NCBI RefSeq assembly: GCF_018294505.1 | Contig: NC_057797.1 | Span: forward strand, 123,323,116-123,387,115 | Source: Triticum aestivum | Lineage: Eukaryota > Streptophyta > Magnoliopsida > Poales > Poaceae | Reading direction: 5' to 3' | Length of the DNA: 64,000 nt | Notes under the pieces: model-generated | What the model saw: the letters and a program-made list of their open reading frames with translations, nothing else | Databases searched by the model: none | What the model was told of the DNA's origin: nothing | Program-made: the position numbers and the translations under genes | Shown: piece after piece, positions 12,101 to 22,818 of the stretch | How positions within the stretch are numbered: the stretch's first letter is position 1 | How the letters are laid out: every line of letters begins with the position of its first letter

Positions 12101-12170
12101 CTATGAGAGTGTCCTGAAGGGTGCCCATATCGTAGCGGATGAGTGTACGAAAGATGTAATATTTGAGTAA
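9102..12170 (+). pseudogene. Antisense 'putative gypsy-type transposase' gene (PF04195-like)
   Basis: The first exon (9102-9963) encodes the conserved N-terminal domain I know from plants as PF04195: GQIVPTPEPHERVVFLHHFL, FPLHPFIRGLMFYYGLDFHD, KMPNVVWLEGSFVETIKGW. GT-AG introns follow: donors near 9964, 10437, 10996, 11253 and 11610, acceptors before 10048, 11140 and 11337. Exon 2 is Lys/Ser/acidic; later exons form a coiled coil (EVQQELHALVTKHETLELDL) and end in a domain with PLSDQLKQLAELHKAAEQAM. The likely original stop is TAA at 12168. In-frame stops at 9606, 9762, 11146, 11215, 11400 and 12069 disable it, and most fit C-to-T changes of CAG, CAA or TGG. Despite the family title there is no evidence it is a transposase. 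Function unknown; a nuclear DNA- or RNP-binding role is a guess. Confidence 0.75.
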
Positions 12171-12906
12171 ACTTGCTCGTGTAATCCTGTATTATGAAAA
12201 CTTGTTCATATGCGCTATGCAACGCTTGTTTGAATTTAAAATATTACCTTCTGTTCGGCTGTTTATCAAATCTGAGAGATGGCTAGTCGTCGGCTTCTTC
12301 CCCCACGCCACGAGTGCTGGGGTGTTCGGGATAAACCTGAGCACTCTTGTTCCCATTTTTGGGTCCTTCGAGGGAGGTGCTCAGCACAACGAACAAGGCA
12401 ATCGGACTATAATGTGTTATCACTCTCACTTAGCCATAGAATTCTATAATTTTAAATTTCGGCGAAGCCCCTAGTATTCGGAAGGCCGAATTCGGGGCGC
12501 CATACATGCCTTAAGCCGGACAGGGCCGACTCCTCGCTCTAAGCGGCATGAGTCTTTAGGGACTCGAAACCTCTCGAACAACGACCAGTCTCTCGCCTTA
12601 TCATGATAGTCAGTTTTAGCTTTCTCTATTGAGGTGCTTAGCCCAGCAGAACCGGGACACAATCGCAGTAGTTCTCCTAGTGCTACCTTAGCCGATATAG
12701 CGGAACGCAAGGTACCAAAACATGGGAGCCGGGCAAACCCAACTATTGACCCAAGACATGATTCGGAGCTGATGCAAATAATGCTATAAGTTCGGGGTGC
12801 CGCACTGTCGAAAGTGTTCGGACTTCTCACGCCGCATTATGGGGTATGCTTAAGCCCCTAGCGTATTGGCCGTACCAGAGTGTACGGATGCTAGATGTCG
12901 TGAATG

Positions 12907-12953
<47 letters not shown>

Positions 12954-13401
12954 GAAGAATGCAATGATAGTCTTAATGCTAGGCATTGTTTATTCAAAAA
13001 GGTGCGTTAAAGCAGAATGATACAAGTAGTGCGATAAGCAAAAAGTAGGACTTTTTGACATGTCCCTTCCAAGGGCAAGCTGAGGAATAGTATTAAAGCA
13101 AATATTTCACTCGTTATTGTAATCCACCTGGGAGTTCCGTGGTGTGACGCAGCTTTCTGCCTCCTTGGTTGCTGCATCATGTGTTTGGCAATCATGCTGC
13201 CGGACAGGGTTTCTGGAGATTAAAGTCCTGAAAGAGAAAAATAACAAAGCGGGAAGCCCCTAGTGCGGTTTAAGCCACGACTTGGAGCGTGCCGCAGTCG
13301 TGCCCCCTCCCCACCTGTGCCCATGGTATTTTTAATGCGTAATTATGTACGCGTGGCACGGATTTCACCGTTTGGCTGGGACCGGGGCGGGGGCCGCATT
13401 G
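12171..13401. other. Gypsy A spacer between antisense gene and protease
   Basis: No gene is seen. The block at about 12610-12800 ('gctttctctattgaggtgct', 'cacaatcgcagtagttctcc', 'caacccaactattgacc') recurs twice in Gypsy F (57245-57410 and 58275-58420), so it is a family-level noncoding module. RT, RNase H and integrase would normally lie in this interval of an autonomous element and are absent. Confidence 0.6.
12911..12950. repeat. (TA)20 microsatellite
   Basis: Forty bases of uninterrupted TA inside the Gypsy A spacer. Shorter TA runs occur at about 11278-11293, inside an intron of the antisense gene, and at 6678-6689. Confidence 0.95.
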
Positions 13402-16323
13402 CTATGCGAGCTCGGAACATGCCAGGCGGTCCTGTTGCCGATTACTCCAGGCGCGCTTGAAGGTGTCCGGGTCCTTGATCGCCGAACTAGTGGATTGCCT
13501 TAAGAGGCTGCTTTGCGCTTCTGCTGCGAGGGCCGCAGTGTGCTCCTCCATGCGGAGAGAGCGCTCTGTGTTTCCATTGACTGTTATGACCCCCCGAGGT
13601 CCTGGCATCTTGAGCTTGAGATATGCATAATGCGGTACCGCATTGAATCTTGCGAATGCGGTTCGCCCGAGCAGTGCATGGTAGCCACTGCGGAACGGGA
13701 CTATGTCGAAGATTAACTCTTCGCTTCGGAAGTTATCCAGGGATCCGAAGACCACTTCCAGTGTGACCGAGCCTGTGCAATGGGCCTCTACACCTGTTAT
13801 GACACCTTTAAAGGTCGTTTTTGTGGGTTTGATCCTTGAGGGGTCTATACCCATTTTGCGCACTGTGTCCTGATAAAGTAGGTTCAGGCTGCTGCCGCCA
13901 TCCATTAGGACTCGAGTGAGGTGAAATCTGTCAATGATTGGGTCTAGAACTAGTGCGGAGAATCCGCCATGACGGATACTAGTGGGGTGGTCCCTGCGAT
14001 CGAAGGTGATCAGACAGGAGGACCATGGGTTGAACTTTGGGGCGACTGGCTCCAACGCATATACGTCCCTGAGCGCACGCTTCCGCTCCCTCTTGGGGAT
14101 GTGGGTTGCGTATATCATGTTCACCGTCCGCACTTGTGGGGGGAACCTCTTCTGTTCTCCGGTGTTCGGCTGCCGGGGCTGCTCTTCGTCATTGCTATGT
14201 GACCCCTTATCTTTGTTTTTGGCATGTAACTTGCCGGCCTGCTTGAACACCCAACAATCCCTATTGGTGTGGTTGGCTGGCTTGTCGGGGGTGCTGTGTA
14301 TTTGGCACGAGCGATCGAGTATACGGTCCAAACTGGACGGGCCCAGAGTGCTTATTTTGAATGGCTTTTTCCGCTGACCGGGTTTAGAGCCTTTGAATCC
14401 GGCATTGACTGACGTATCCTCGGTATTGTCGCTGTTAATGCGGCGCATATGTTTGTTGCGACGTGACTTGCCATTGCCATCCTTGGTATCCGAAGTACCA
14501 CGGTTCTTTGATATGTTATTGCTGCGAGCCAGCCAGCTGTCTTCTCCCGCACAAAAGCGGGTCATGAGTGTCGTGAGGGCTGCCATAGATTTCGGCTTTT
14601 CCTGGCCAAGGTGCCGGGCGAGCCACTCGTCGCGGATGTTGTGCTTAAAAGCTGCTAGGGCCTCTGCATTCGGAAAGTCGACGATTTAATTTTTCTTTGT
14701 TAGGAACCATGTCCAGAATTGCCTGGCCGATTCCTTTGGCTGCTGAATTATGTGGCTCAAGTCATCGGCATCTGGGGGTCACACGTAAGTGCCCTGGAAG
14801 TTGTCGAGGAATGCGGCTTCCAGATCCTCCCAACAACTAATGGACTCTGTTGGCAAGCTATTGAGCCAATGCCGAGCTGCTCCTTTGAGCTTGAGTGGGA
14901 GGTATTTAATGGCGTGTAGATCATCACCGCGGGCCATGTGGATATGCAGGAGGAAATCCTCGATCCATACCGCAGGATCTGTTGTGCCGTCGTATGATTC
15001 TATATTTACGGGTTTGTAACCCTATGGGATCTGATGATCCATTACTTCGTCTATGAAGCATAGGGGGTGTGCGGCGCATCTGTACTGGGCTATGTCGCGA
15101 CGCAGCTCGAATGAGTCTTACCCGCTGTGTTCGGTCCGGCCGGACTTACTTTTACTGTATCCGGCATGACGATTATCGTCTCGCATAGTGGCACGCCCTC
15201 ATGATCCGTAGATCGATCTTGCATGTTTTGCTTTTTCCTCCAATACGTCTCGCAGGTCTGGCGTATTTCCCCATGCCTTTTTACTTGAATGGCGTCGGGG
15301 TGCGGGCTGAGCTTTTGGCTGGAATGCCTCTCTGTCGCGGCCACGAGGTGGCCGATCAGCCGCATCATACACCGGGGATGGTGCTTCCTCCTCCAGGCGG
15401 GGTAGCAATCTGCACTTTGGGTAACTCTTGGAGGGGCGTTCGAGTTTATATTCCTCGGCTGCTGCTTTTTCTTAAGGCTATTTGCCGTGGCTATAAGCCG
15501 GCGCTTGAAGCGCTCTTGTTCGACGGGATCCTCAGGCACGACGAATTCGTCATCATCGAGGCTTGCCTCGTCTTCGGAGGGAGGCATGTAATTATCATCC
15601 TCCGCCTCTCCATCTGCCGCTCTCTCTGGAGGGCTGGCTTCTCCATCCTCCTGCCCTAAATCTTGCTGGAGGGGATTGTTGCCGTCTTTGGCACTGTCCG
15701 GAGTGCTATTATCTCCTGTGCCGGTATCACCGCTTTTGCCTTGGCGGGACTTAGAGCGGCGCCGCTGACGCCGACGCTTGGGCTGCTTCTTGGAGGGGTC
15801 ATCCTCCATTGTCTCGTCGCCATTGCCTTCTCTGGGTGTGTCCACCATGTATATATATATCATATGATGAGGTGGCTGTCCAGTGCCCTGTGGGCAGTGG
15901 TTCCTCTTCGTCTCCCGCATCGTCGTCCATACCGTCGATGTCTTCGGAGTCGAAGTCGAGCATGTCGGTTAAGTCATCGACAGTGGTTACTAAGTGGGTG
16001 GTGGGTGGGTGGCAAATTTCTTCATCATCCGCATCCCAATCCTGCCGGACATAGTTCGGCCAGGATCCTCCTGACAAGGAGAGAGACCTTAATGAGTTCA
16101 GCATGTTGCCGAAGGGCGAGTGCTGAAAAATATCCGCGGAGGTAAACTCCATGATTGGCGCCCAATCGGATTCGATAGGAACGGGCACAGGCGGTTCGGA
16201 GCTCGTGGCAGGAAAAGGATCCGACAGTTTGGCAGCACGGCTCTCGTGAAGGGTAAGGTCGATATTCGGCTCAATCGCCGCTGAGGATACGGCCTCCGTG
16301 ACGGGGTCTATCCACCCGTCCAT
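13402..16323 (-). pseudogene. Gypsy A gag-protease
   Basis: Minus-strand frames at 16323-15799 and 15920-15090, out-of-frame gag core at about 15060-14770, then 14586-13402. The N-terminal part is acidic (DMLDFDSEDIDGMDDDAGDE) followed by a basic patch (KKQPKRRRQRRRSKSR). The gag core contains ARHWLNSLP, diagnostic for plant Gypsy capsid proteins. The last frame carries a retropepsin-like site VLMDGGSSLNLLY (D-G-G in place of the usual D-S/T-G, common in plant Gypsy) and HALLGRTAFARF. At least two frameshifts and stops separate the pieces. There is no Cys-His zinc knuckle that I could see and no RT follows. Capsid plus processing only. Confidence 0.78.
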
Positions 16324-16681
16324 GGATGGTGCAACTGGCTCCGAATTGAGGCTCGGAGCGGCCGCCTGTGCGATCTCCTAAATACGGTCCAATGGTAGAG
16401 CTAAATCGTACTCATCGTGACCGCATGGCGCACAAGGCAGGGGCTCGAATCCGTCGAAGATCAAGTCTCCGCGGATATCGGCCATGTAATTTAAGCTTCC
16501 AAACTTGACCTAGTGGCCAGGGGCGTAACTTTCGATATTCCCCAGATGGCCAAGCGAGTTGGCCCGTAGTGCGAAGCCGCCGAACACAAAGATCTGTCCG
16601 GGGAGAAAAGTCTCACCCTGGACTGCATCGCTATCGATGATAGTAGGAGCCATCAAGCCTAACAGCGACGACACAGAGGAA

Positions 16682-16700
16682 CTCTCAATGAAAGCACCAA
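16682..16700 (-). promoter_or_regulatory. Gypsy A primer-binding site
   Basis: On minus, TTGGTGCTTTCATTGAGAG follows the 5' LTR directly. The same site, with one change, is next to the Gypsy F LTR at 60569-60587. I could not assign the tRNA. Confidence 0.7.
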
Positions 16701-17174
16701 TGTCAGTGTCAAAACCGGCGGATCTCGGGTAGGGGGTCCCGAACTGTGCGTCTAAGGCGGATGGTAACAAGAGGCAGGGAACATGATGTTTTACCCAGGT
16801 TCGGGCCCTCTTGATGGAGGTAAAACCCTACGTCTTGCTTGATTTATTCTTGATGATATGGGTATTACAAGAGTTGATCTACCACAAGATCGGAGAGACT
16901 AAACACTAGAAGCTAGCCTATGGTATGATTGTATGTTGTCATACGGACTAAAACCCTCCGGTTTATATAGACGCCGGAGGAGGCTAGGGTTACACAAGGT
17001 CGGTTACAAAGGAGGAGATATACATATCCGTATTGCCTAGCTTGTCTTGCACGCCAAGTAGAGTCCCATCCGGACACGAGACAAAGTCTTCAATCTTGTA
17101 TCTTCATAGTCCAACAGTCCGGCCAAAGGATCTAGTCCGGCTGTCCGGAGACCCCCTAATCCAGGACTCCCTCA
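16701..17174 (-). repeat. Gypsy A 5' LTR
   Basis: 474 bp, same length as the 3' LTR and visibly about 95 percent alike. Differences include TGTCAG for TGTCGG at the boundary and scattered transitions. TSD CGTAC follows at 17175. Confidence 0.88.
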
Positions 17175-17373
17175 CGTACTATACACCGACGGTGCTCCAA
17201 GATGTTTTGTACTACATCTCACATGGTTGGTGATAATAAAATGTGTGGGATCTACTTGATTTGAATTACAAAATGAGGTCACAGCGGCAATGGACGCTAT
17301 TTGAATTGCTAGACCTTTTATCCGCAGTGAACATGCAACTATATGTGTGTTGCAAAAGAATTGGAATTATTCA

Positions 17374-18346
17374 GGGTTCGTTTGGACATTTTATACATTA
17401 AACTGGTTTTCTAGCCATTTCAGGTGCACAATTCAAAATTAAACTACATGCACATGCTCTGGTGCATACAAATTGGTTGAAAAAACAAATATGTGTCCTT
17501 CAGTGCATGCTTAGGTCCCATGCAAGAAATGGGAATGAATTTTTCGGGGTTCGTTTGGCCTTTTTTATACATTAACTGGGTTTTCTAGGCATTTTATGTG
17601 CATAATTCAAATTTGAACTACAAGCACATGCTCCAATACAATAAAGTTGGTTGAAAAATCACATGTGTGTCCTTGGGTGAATTTCTAGGTCCCATGCAAG
17701 AGATGGGAATGAAATTCAAACACCAAGGCACTGTTGATTGCCGACAAAACGTTGAGATGCTTGGTTTTTACTAGTAAATCCAAAACTCGTCTGAAATTCA
17801 TGAAACTTGGCATGCTATCACTGAGCGGCATCAACATGTCGTGGTAAAAAAATTGTCCCATTTGGGGCAGGTTCGGGTATAAGCTTCTCACAAACCAGAG
17901 CTTCTCACAACAACCATGATGGTTTCGATAGGGAACGTCCCACCTTTGGGGACGAAATGATATCCATTGCCTCTTATTGCTTTCAAAAAATTTCTAGTGT
18001 CAACATAGAACAACAAGAGTGTTGTGTCAATTTTTTTGATTTTTTGGGGTTCGTTTGGACATTTTTATGCATTAACTGGGTTTTCTAGGCATTTTATGTG
18101 CATAATTCAAATTTGAACTACAAGCACATGCTCCAATGCACTAAGGTTGGTTGAAAAATGTAATCTATGTCATTGGGTGAATTTCTAGGTCCCATGCAAG
18201 AGATGGGAATGAAATTCAAACACCAGGGAACTGTTGATTGTCGGCAAAACGTTGAGACGCCTGGTTTTTAAATTCTAGTAAATCCAAAAATCGTCTGAAA
18301 TTCATGAAACTTGGCATGCTATGATGGAGCGGCATCAACATGCCGT
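17374..18346 (+). repeat. CACTA tandem array of ~500-bp units, left part
   Basis: Units start at 'ggggttcgtttgg' near 17374 (short, about 170 bp), 17545 and 18046. Each contains 'catgcaagaaatgggaatga', 'gaaacttggcatgctat', 'gagcggcatcaacatg' and 'gtgtcaacatagaacaacaa' blocks. Unit length is about 500 bp. The unit begun at 18046 is cut at 18346 by Gypsy B and resumes after 52342. No conserved reading frame is obvious. Confidence 0.8.
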
Positions 18347-19266
18347 TGTCGGTTTACGGGTTCCGGCAAACCCTTGAGGTTCGAACACTAGGGTGTGCAC
18401 GAAGATCTCTCTTCCCCTAGCTCACGCTCTCGCAATGATCTCACAGTCCGGTTCGCCGAACCCGAAGAACAAGGGACACAAGAGTTTATAATGGTTCGGG
18501 CCACCATTGCGATGTAATACCCTACTCCAGTGTGGTGTGGTGGATTGCCTTGTAGGCTGGGATGAACAAGTACAAGGGAAGAACAGCCTCCTGAGGAGAG
18601 GTGTTCTTGAGCTCGATGAGCTTGTGTGGTTGGGGATGATCTGAATGATCCGTCTCTAGATGAGCCTCCCGTCTCTCGATGAGCCGCCCCGGCTATGGTG
18701 GTAGCTAGCCCTATTTATAGAGGGTCAGGTCCTCTCCCCAAATATTAGGCCAGAAGGGATCCCACAACGGCCAATTCGAAGGTGGAAAATGAGTACAAGT
18801 TATCATGACAAAAGGTGGTCTTCACCTACCAAAGGCTCTAGTGGTGACGCCGTCGTGGGCTCCGTGGTGACCTCCGTCTTGCCGTCCTGCTGGTCTTGGT
18901 CTCGTTGCACTGATATGGAAACATTTGCTTGACGCCTTGGGACTCCTCGCCTGTGCCTGCCTCTTTAGCACCAAAGAGGAAACTGGCACTCCGCACCCGC
19001 TGGCACCCGCCTGGCCTTGGTCGTCATGGCTCACGTGACGAAAACCTCACGAGGTGCCCCTCACCTTGATCTCTCCTCTCCTCGCGAGCCAGCCTAGTGA
19101 GGCTGCCCCTGAGGAGGTCTTGTGTCATCCGCCTCGTGAGGCTTGGCCCCTCGCGAGGGTCTTGATTGATGGTTGATGAAGATGGGTCATACTAGGCTGC
19201 TGGTGGAGCCACGCCCTGGGCCGCGGGCAGGCAAGTCTGGGTACCCCCGTTCCCAGGACGCCGACA
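18347..19266 (-). repeat. Gypsy B 3' LTR
   Basis: 920 bp, bounded by TGTCGG and CCGACA. It matches 42190-42769 joined to 51999-52337. Next to its inner end the minus strand reads GGGCCCGGGCGCTAC, a degenerate version of the GGGGGCTAC polypurine tract seen in A and F. The small open frames here are LTR sequence, not genes. Confidence 0.9.
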
Positions 19267-19510
19267 GTAGCGCCCGGGCCCAAGGAGCACTCGTGCTTGG
19301 GTTCGCGGTGAAGCCAAGGGTCAAGTGCAGAGCGCCGCGAGCCCCAATGGCCTACGGCCTTGATTGACGCGTGGCGATTGACGGGTCGTGGGCTTCTCCG
19401 CTTCCCCATGCTGCCTCGACAACTGCCCGACTTGACGAGTCCCTGTTGCATGCAGAAAAAGGTCATTATTACCTTAGATCATGGAGGCCGGTGGTTGGCC
19501 TCCTCCTGGC

Positions 19511-19518
19511 TATAAATA
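19511..19518 (+). promoter_or_regulatory. TATA box of antisense gene in Gypsy B
   Basis: TATAAATA at 79 bp before the ATG at 19597, followed by a C/T-rich leader (19540-19590) typical of plant 5' UTRs. It points into the retrotransposon on the opposite strand, the same arrangement as at 8981 in Gypsy A. Confidence 0.62.
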
Positions 19519-19596
19519 GAAAGGGGGTGGAGCCTCGTCACCCATCTCTTCCTCCACTCCTCCTGCTTCTCCTTCTTCTTCCTTGCCGCGACACCC

Positions 19597-20436
19597 ATGG
19601 CACCGGTGAATAGGTTCTCGGCCACCGAGAAGGGGAAAGCCCGCAAGAAGGGCCCCGGCTCGCCATCGCCTAAGAGGGGGCGCGGCCGCCCGCGCAAGCA
19701 TGCCGCCACCCCTGCTGCGGTCCCTCATGGGTGTGGGAGGACTCCTTCGAGGTACGGCGTCGTCCTTGGCGGCCGCATCGGCACTCCTTCACGCGATGGG
19801 AGCCGCCTAGGTCGGGCCTGTCGACAAGGGGAGGCGCGCCATGGTCGCCCGGCCTCCCCGGCCGCACTTCCACTCGGCGGAGGTGCTGCCGGAGTTTGTC
19901 ATGTGGTCGGCGAATCTAGCCGGCACTTGGCTTCAACTTCCGCGCTCCTTCACCGGCGAACTTCCGGCCCAGGTCCCGGCGGCCTCTGGCTGCAAGCGGA
20001 CGGCTGCTGCAGCAAGTCTTTGTGGCTCACGGTGGAGGTCTCTGTTGTGGGCAACGTAGCCCTGGCCCGCGGCTGGCAGACGTTCGCCCGCGCGCGCGGC
20101 CTGGGCAGGCTGTGCACCCTCCACTTCAAGTACGACGGCGCAGCGACCCTCTTCGTGAGGGTGTTCGGGGAAGATGGTCGCCGCGCTGGATGCTACCCTG
20201 AAGACGACAACGACGGTGGCGAGGTGCTTGGCCTTGGTGATGGCCGCGACGAGCACAAGGGTGACCTTCCCCTCGGTGGTGACCGCGGTTCGCCCAGCTA
20301 CGGCAGCTCCTCCTCCGCCGGAAGCTCCAGTAGCGGCAGCTACGACCAGCCGCCACGCCGTCAGGCCCACTTCAAGGATGGTGGCGGGTTATCCCGCCGT
20401 CGCGCCCCGGTGAAGCGCGAGGAGGGCTCTGGCTGA
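19597..20436 (+). pseudogene. Antisense AT-hook / B3-like DNA-binding protein gene
   Basis: A 279-codon frame from ATG 19597. Residues 26-35 are KRGRGRPRKH, an AT-hook (GRP core) that binds the minor groove of AT-rich DNA. The C-terminal half of a B3-like domain is at residues 141-192: SLWLTVEVSVVGNVALARGW, then LCTLHFKYDGAATLFVRVF. The matching N-terminal half, TWLQLPRSFTGELP, is in another frame (+1) at about 19905-19975, so at least two frameshifts (before about 19860 and near 20010) split the domain. The tail is Asp/Gly-rich then Ser-rich (GSPSYGSSSSAGSSSSGSYD) and ends with basic residues. Plant B3 proteins are nuclear transcription factors. The gene lies between integrase and the 3' LTR, antisense to the element, with its own TATA box. 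B3 assignment is by pattern only. Confidence 0.62.
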
Positions 20437-21303
20437 GTCCAGGGGCCGACCCTCGTGAGCTGCCGCGTTGTAGGAGCCGCTTTCACTTGCCCTCTCTTTC
20501 TCTTTCCCCTGTATTATCTGAAACGAATTCGGGGCCCTGCGAGGGTGTGTAATGAACCGTGGTGCTTATGTTACTTTTATGGTGTGTTTATTGTTTCCGG
20601 GTTGTGTTGTGAGATCTATGACTTATACGGGTGTAAAGGGGGGACTTAGCTCGACGCATCCGGGGTAGCTTTGACCTCATGAGGGCGCGCGTCTGTGGGC
20701 ACCTGGTGGGGCTTCCCCACTGTTGATTCGGGTAACATCGCGAGGCTGCATCGCGAAGCTGCAAAAACTTGTTAAGAAATATTTACTCCTTCCCGCGCGA
20801 GGCCTCAGGTATGGGTTGGCTATGGCCAGACGCACCGTGTCGCGGTACCAGTGGGGCACGGACTAAAGGGGATGCGCCGATCAAAAGCTCAGAAGAGAAC
20901 GTCCTGTAGGGACTAGGGGAGTGCGCATGTGCATACTACCTGTCCAACCCCCCTCGCGGGGCGTGCGAGGGAGAGCGTCGGGCAACTGCCGCCCTCCCTG
21001 GCAAAAAAACAAAGAATCGAGGGAAGAAACAGGAAGAAGAGGCAAGCCGTCGAGAAACGCTGGAACTCCAAATTTCATTAAAGGAAAAGAGGCAAGCCAA
21101 CTACAGAAAGCAAATGAACAGCCGCATCCGGCACCTAGTCTAGTCTTCTCACCAGCGTGGAGCTAAGTGTTGCCACTAGGACGTGGGAGGGAGCCCCCGA
21201 GGCCCGAGGGCAGCACTCCTGAGACTCCGGGGCGTATACAGCCCCACTCATTATTACGTGAGAGTGTCACGAGCGGAGACCTTCACAGGCACTGGGCCTT
21301 GCT
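20437..21303. other. Gypsy B 3' region between antisense gene and integrase
   Basis: The first 200 bp are the likely 3' UTR of the antisense gene (CT-rich, then T-rich 'gttacttttatggtgtgttta'). The rest is noncoding Gypsy sequence in which I see no gene. The two transcripts, retroelement on minus and antisense gene on plus, overlap here and in the 3' LTR. Confidence 0.5.
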
Positions 21304-22330
21304 TCATGGGTAGAACTTCCAAAGGTGTTGGATGTTCCAGGCATTCTGGATGGGGACCCTGTCCTGCATCTCCAGGCGCACGACGCCAGGCCTGGAGACG
21401 CGGACAATCCTATACGGGCCCTCCCACATGGGTGAGAGCTTATGCAGCCCTTCCCTGGAGAGCACCCACCTTAGGATGAGATCGCCCACCTCAAGCGTCC
21501 TGGAGCGGACGCCGCGACAGTGGTACCATCGCAGCGCCTGCTGGTATCTTGCCGCTCGGAGCAAGGCTTCACGGCGGAGTTCCTCCCCCTACATGAGGTC
21601 CATCCCCTGCATGGTGTCCTGGTGCGTCTCATCAAATGCCAGGACCCGCACGGAGCAATGCCTGACCTCGTGAGGGAGAACCGCTTCTGCTCCGTAGACG
21701 AGGAAGAACGGGGTCTCGCCTGTAGGCTTGGTGGTGGTGGTGCGGATGGACCACAACACAGACAAGAACTCGTTGTGCTAGCCCCTGCCGCAAGCCTCGA
21801 GCTTCTTCTTGAAGGACCTCGGCGTTGGCGCGCTCAGCTTGGCCGTTGCTCCTGGGGTGTGCCACCGAAGCGTAGCAAATCTGCGTTCCAAGGTTAGCAC
21901 AATAGGTCTTGAAGAGATTGCTAGTGAACCGCGAGCCGTTGTCGGTGATGATGCGGTTAGGGACCCCGAACCGGCTTACGGCCTTTGATGAACTTAACTG
22001 CTGACCAGGCTAGGATGGTGCGGACGGCTTTAGACTTCTGCCCATTTGGTGAACTTGTCGATGGCGACGTAGAGGTAGCGGTAGCCCCCAGGCGCCCGTG
22101 GGAACGGGCCCAGGATGTCCAGCCCCTAGACCGCGAAGGGCCATGAAAGCGGGATAGTCTGAAGGCCCTAAGCCGGCTGGTGGATTTGCTTGGCATGGAA
22201 CTGGCAGGCCTCGCAGGACCTTACCAGCTCAGTCGCGTCGTTGAGTGTCGTGGGCCAGTAGAACCCGCTGCGGAACGCCTTGCCAACCAGGGTATGTGAC
22301 GATGAGTGATGCCCGCAGTCTCCACTGTGT
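21304..22330 (-). pseudogene. Gypsy B integrase
   Basis: On minus, a zinc-binding remnant (CEACQFHA, about 22220-22190) precedes the catalytic core. The acidic triad is visible: D in GLDILGPFP (about 22125), D in IITDNGSRF (about 21945) and E in HPRSNGQAERANAE (about 21850). The C-terminal part, LEVGDLILRWV to NIQHLWKFYP, ends at TGA 21304-21306. In-frame stops occur before GLDIL (TAG in place of TGG) and after FTKWAEV, and the frame changes several times. It would have joined cDNA to the chromosome. No chromodomain beyond the usual C-terminal beta-barrel is seen. Confidence 0.82.
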
Positions 22331-22384
22331 CTGTCAGCCAGCAGCTCGTTCCCCTACTCCCTGGAGATGCAGTGCAAGGAAACA

Positions 22385-22818
22385 TCATTTGGTTGTTTTT
22401 TTGTACAGCTCATGGTCCTGGATGCAGTATGCCGTAGCCTGTCGAGCCACATGCTCCGCGTCCTCCTCCTTCTCCGGCAGCGTCCCATGCACCAGATATG
22501 CCTTGAATTCCTCGGTCCAGCACCCCTCTTGAGGCTCGAGCACCAGGAGTAGACGTGATCCTGAGGTAGGGCCGCGAGCGGGGGCTCCCGAGGCTGGTGG
22601 CTGAGGGAGTTCTTCTTGAGGTGATGCAGTCTTCACGGCCGCAGGGGTCGCCGAAGGCTTGAAGAGTTGCTCTTTCAAGACACCAGGTTCTTGGGGTAGC
22701 CGCCTCGACGCCTTCTTGGCGATTTCGTCAGCCTCCTTGATGGTGCCGCGTGGCACATGCTGTAGCTCTAGGCCCAGGAATTGCTTCTCCATCTTGCGCA
22801 CTTCCGCGAGGTATACCT
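22385..22818 (-). pseudogene. Gypsy B RNase H C-terminal part and linker
   Basis: The minus frame begins at the element C insertion and continues RNase H: YLAEVRKMEKQF, HVPRGTIKEADEIAKKAS. The last Asp of RNase H (the EAD motif) is present. A Pro/Ala-rich linker then leads to the integrase. It joins exactly to DEHMEV at 39064 across the C insertion (TSD TACCT/TACTT), which proves that the two halves were one gene. Confidence 0.82.

Larger units (their letters stand above)
8175..17174 (-). mobile_element. Gypsy A: non-autonomous gag-protease element with antisense gene
   Basis: A 9.0-kb LTR retrotransposon on the minus strand. LTRs of 474 bp lie at 8175-8648 and 16701-17174, flanked by identical CGTAC TSDs (8170-8174, 17175-17179). 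The primer-binding site is at 16682-16700 and a polypurine tract GGGGCTAC lies beside the 3' LTR at 8649-8656. The minus strand encodes gag and protease (16323-13402). No RT, RNase H or integrase can be found. The 3' region carries a plus-strand multi-exon gene (9102-12170). It therefore depended on enzymes from an intact relative. Such gag-protease elements with an antisense ORF belong, as I recall, to the Tat-like side of plant Gypsy elements. Confidence 0.85.

Noticed and set aside
9102..12170. Reading the PF04195-like gene as an active transposase
   Set aside because: The family name is historical; no catalytic motif is visible and the gene sits antisense in an LTR element.
12911..12950. 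AT-rich run as replication origin or matrix attachment site
   Set aside because: A plain (TA)20 microsatellite; nothing else nearby supports such a role.
15201..16145. Plus-strand ORFs of 152 and 160 residues
   Set aside because: Leu/Cys/Arg-rich antisense shadows of Gypsy A gag.
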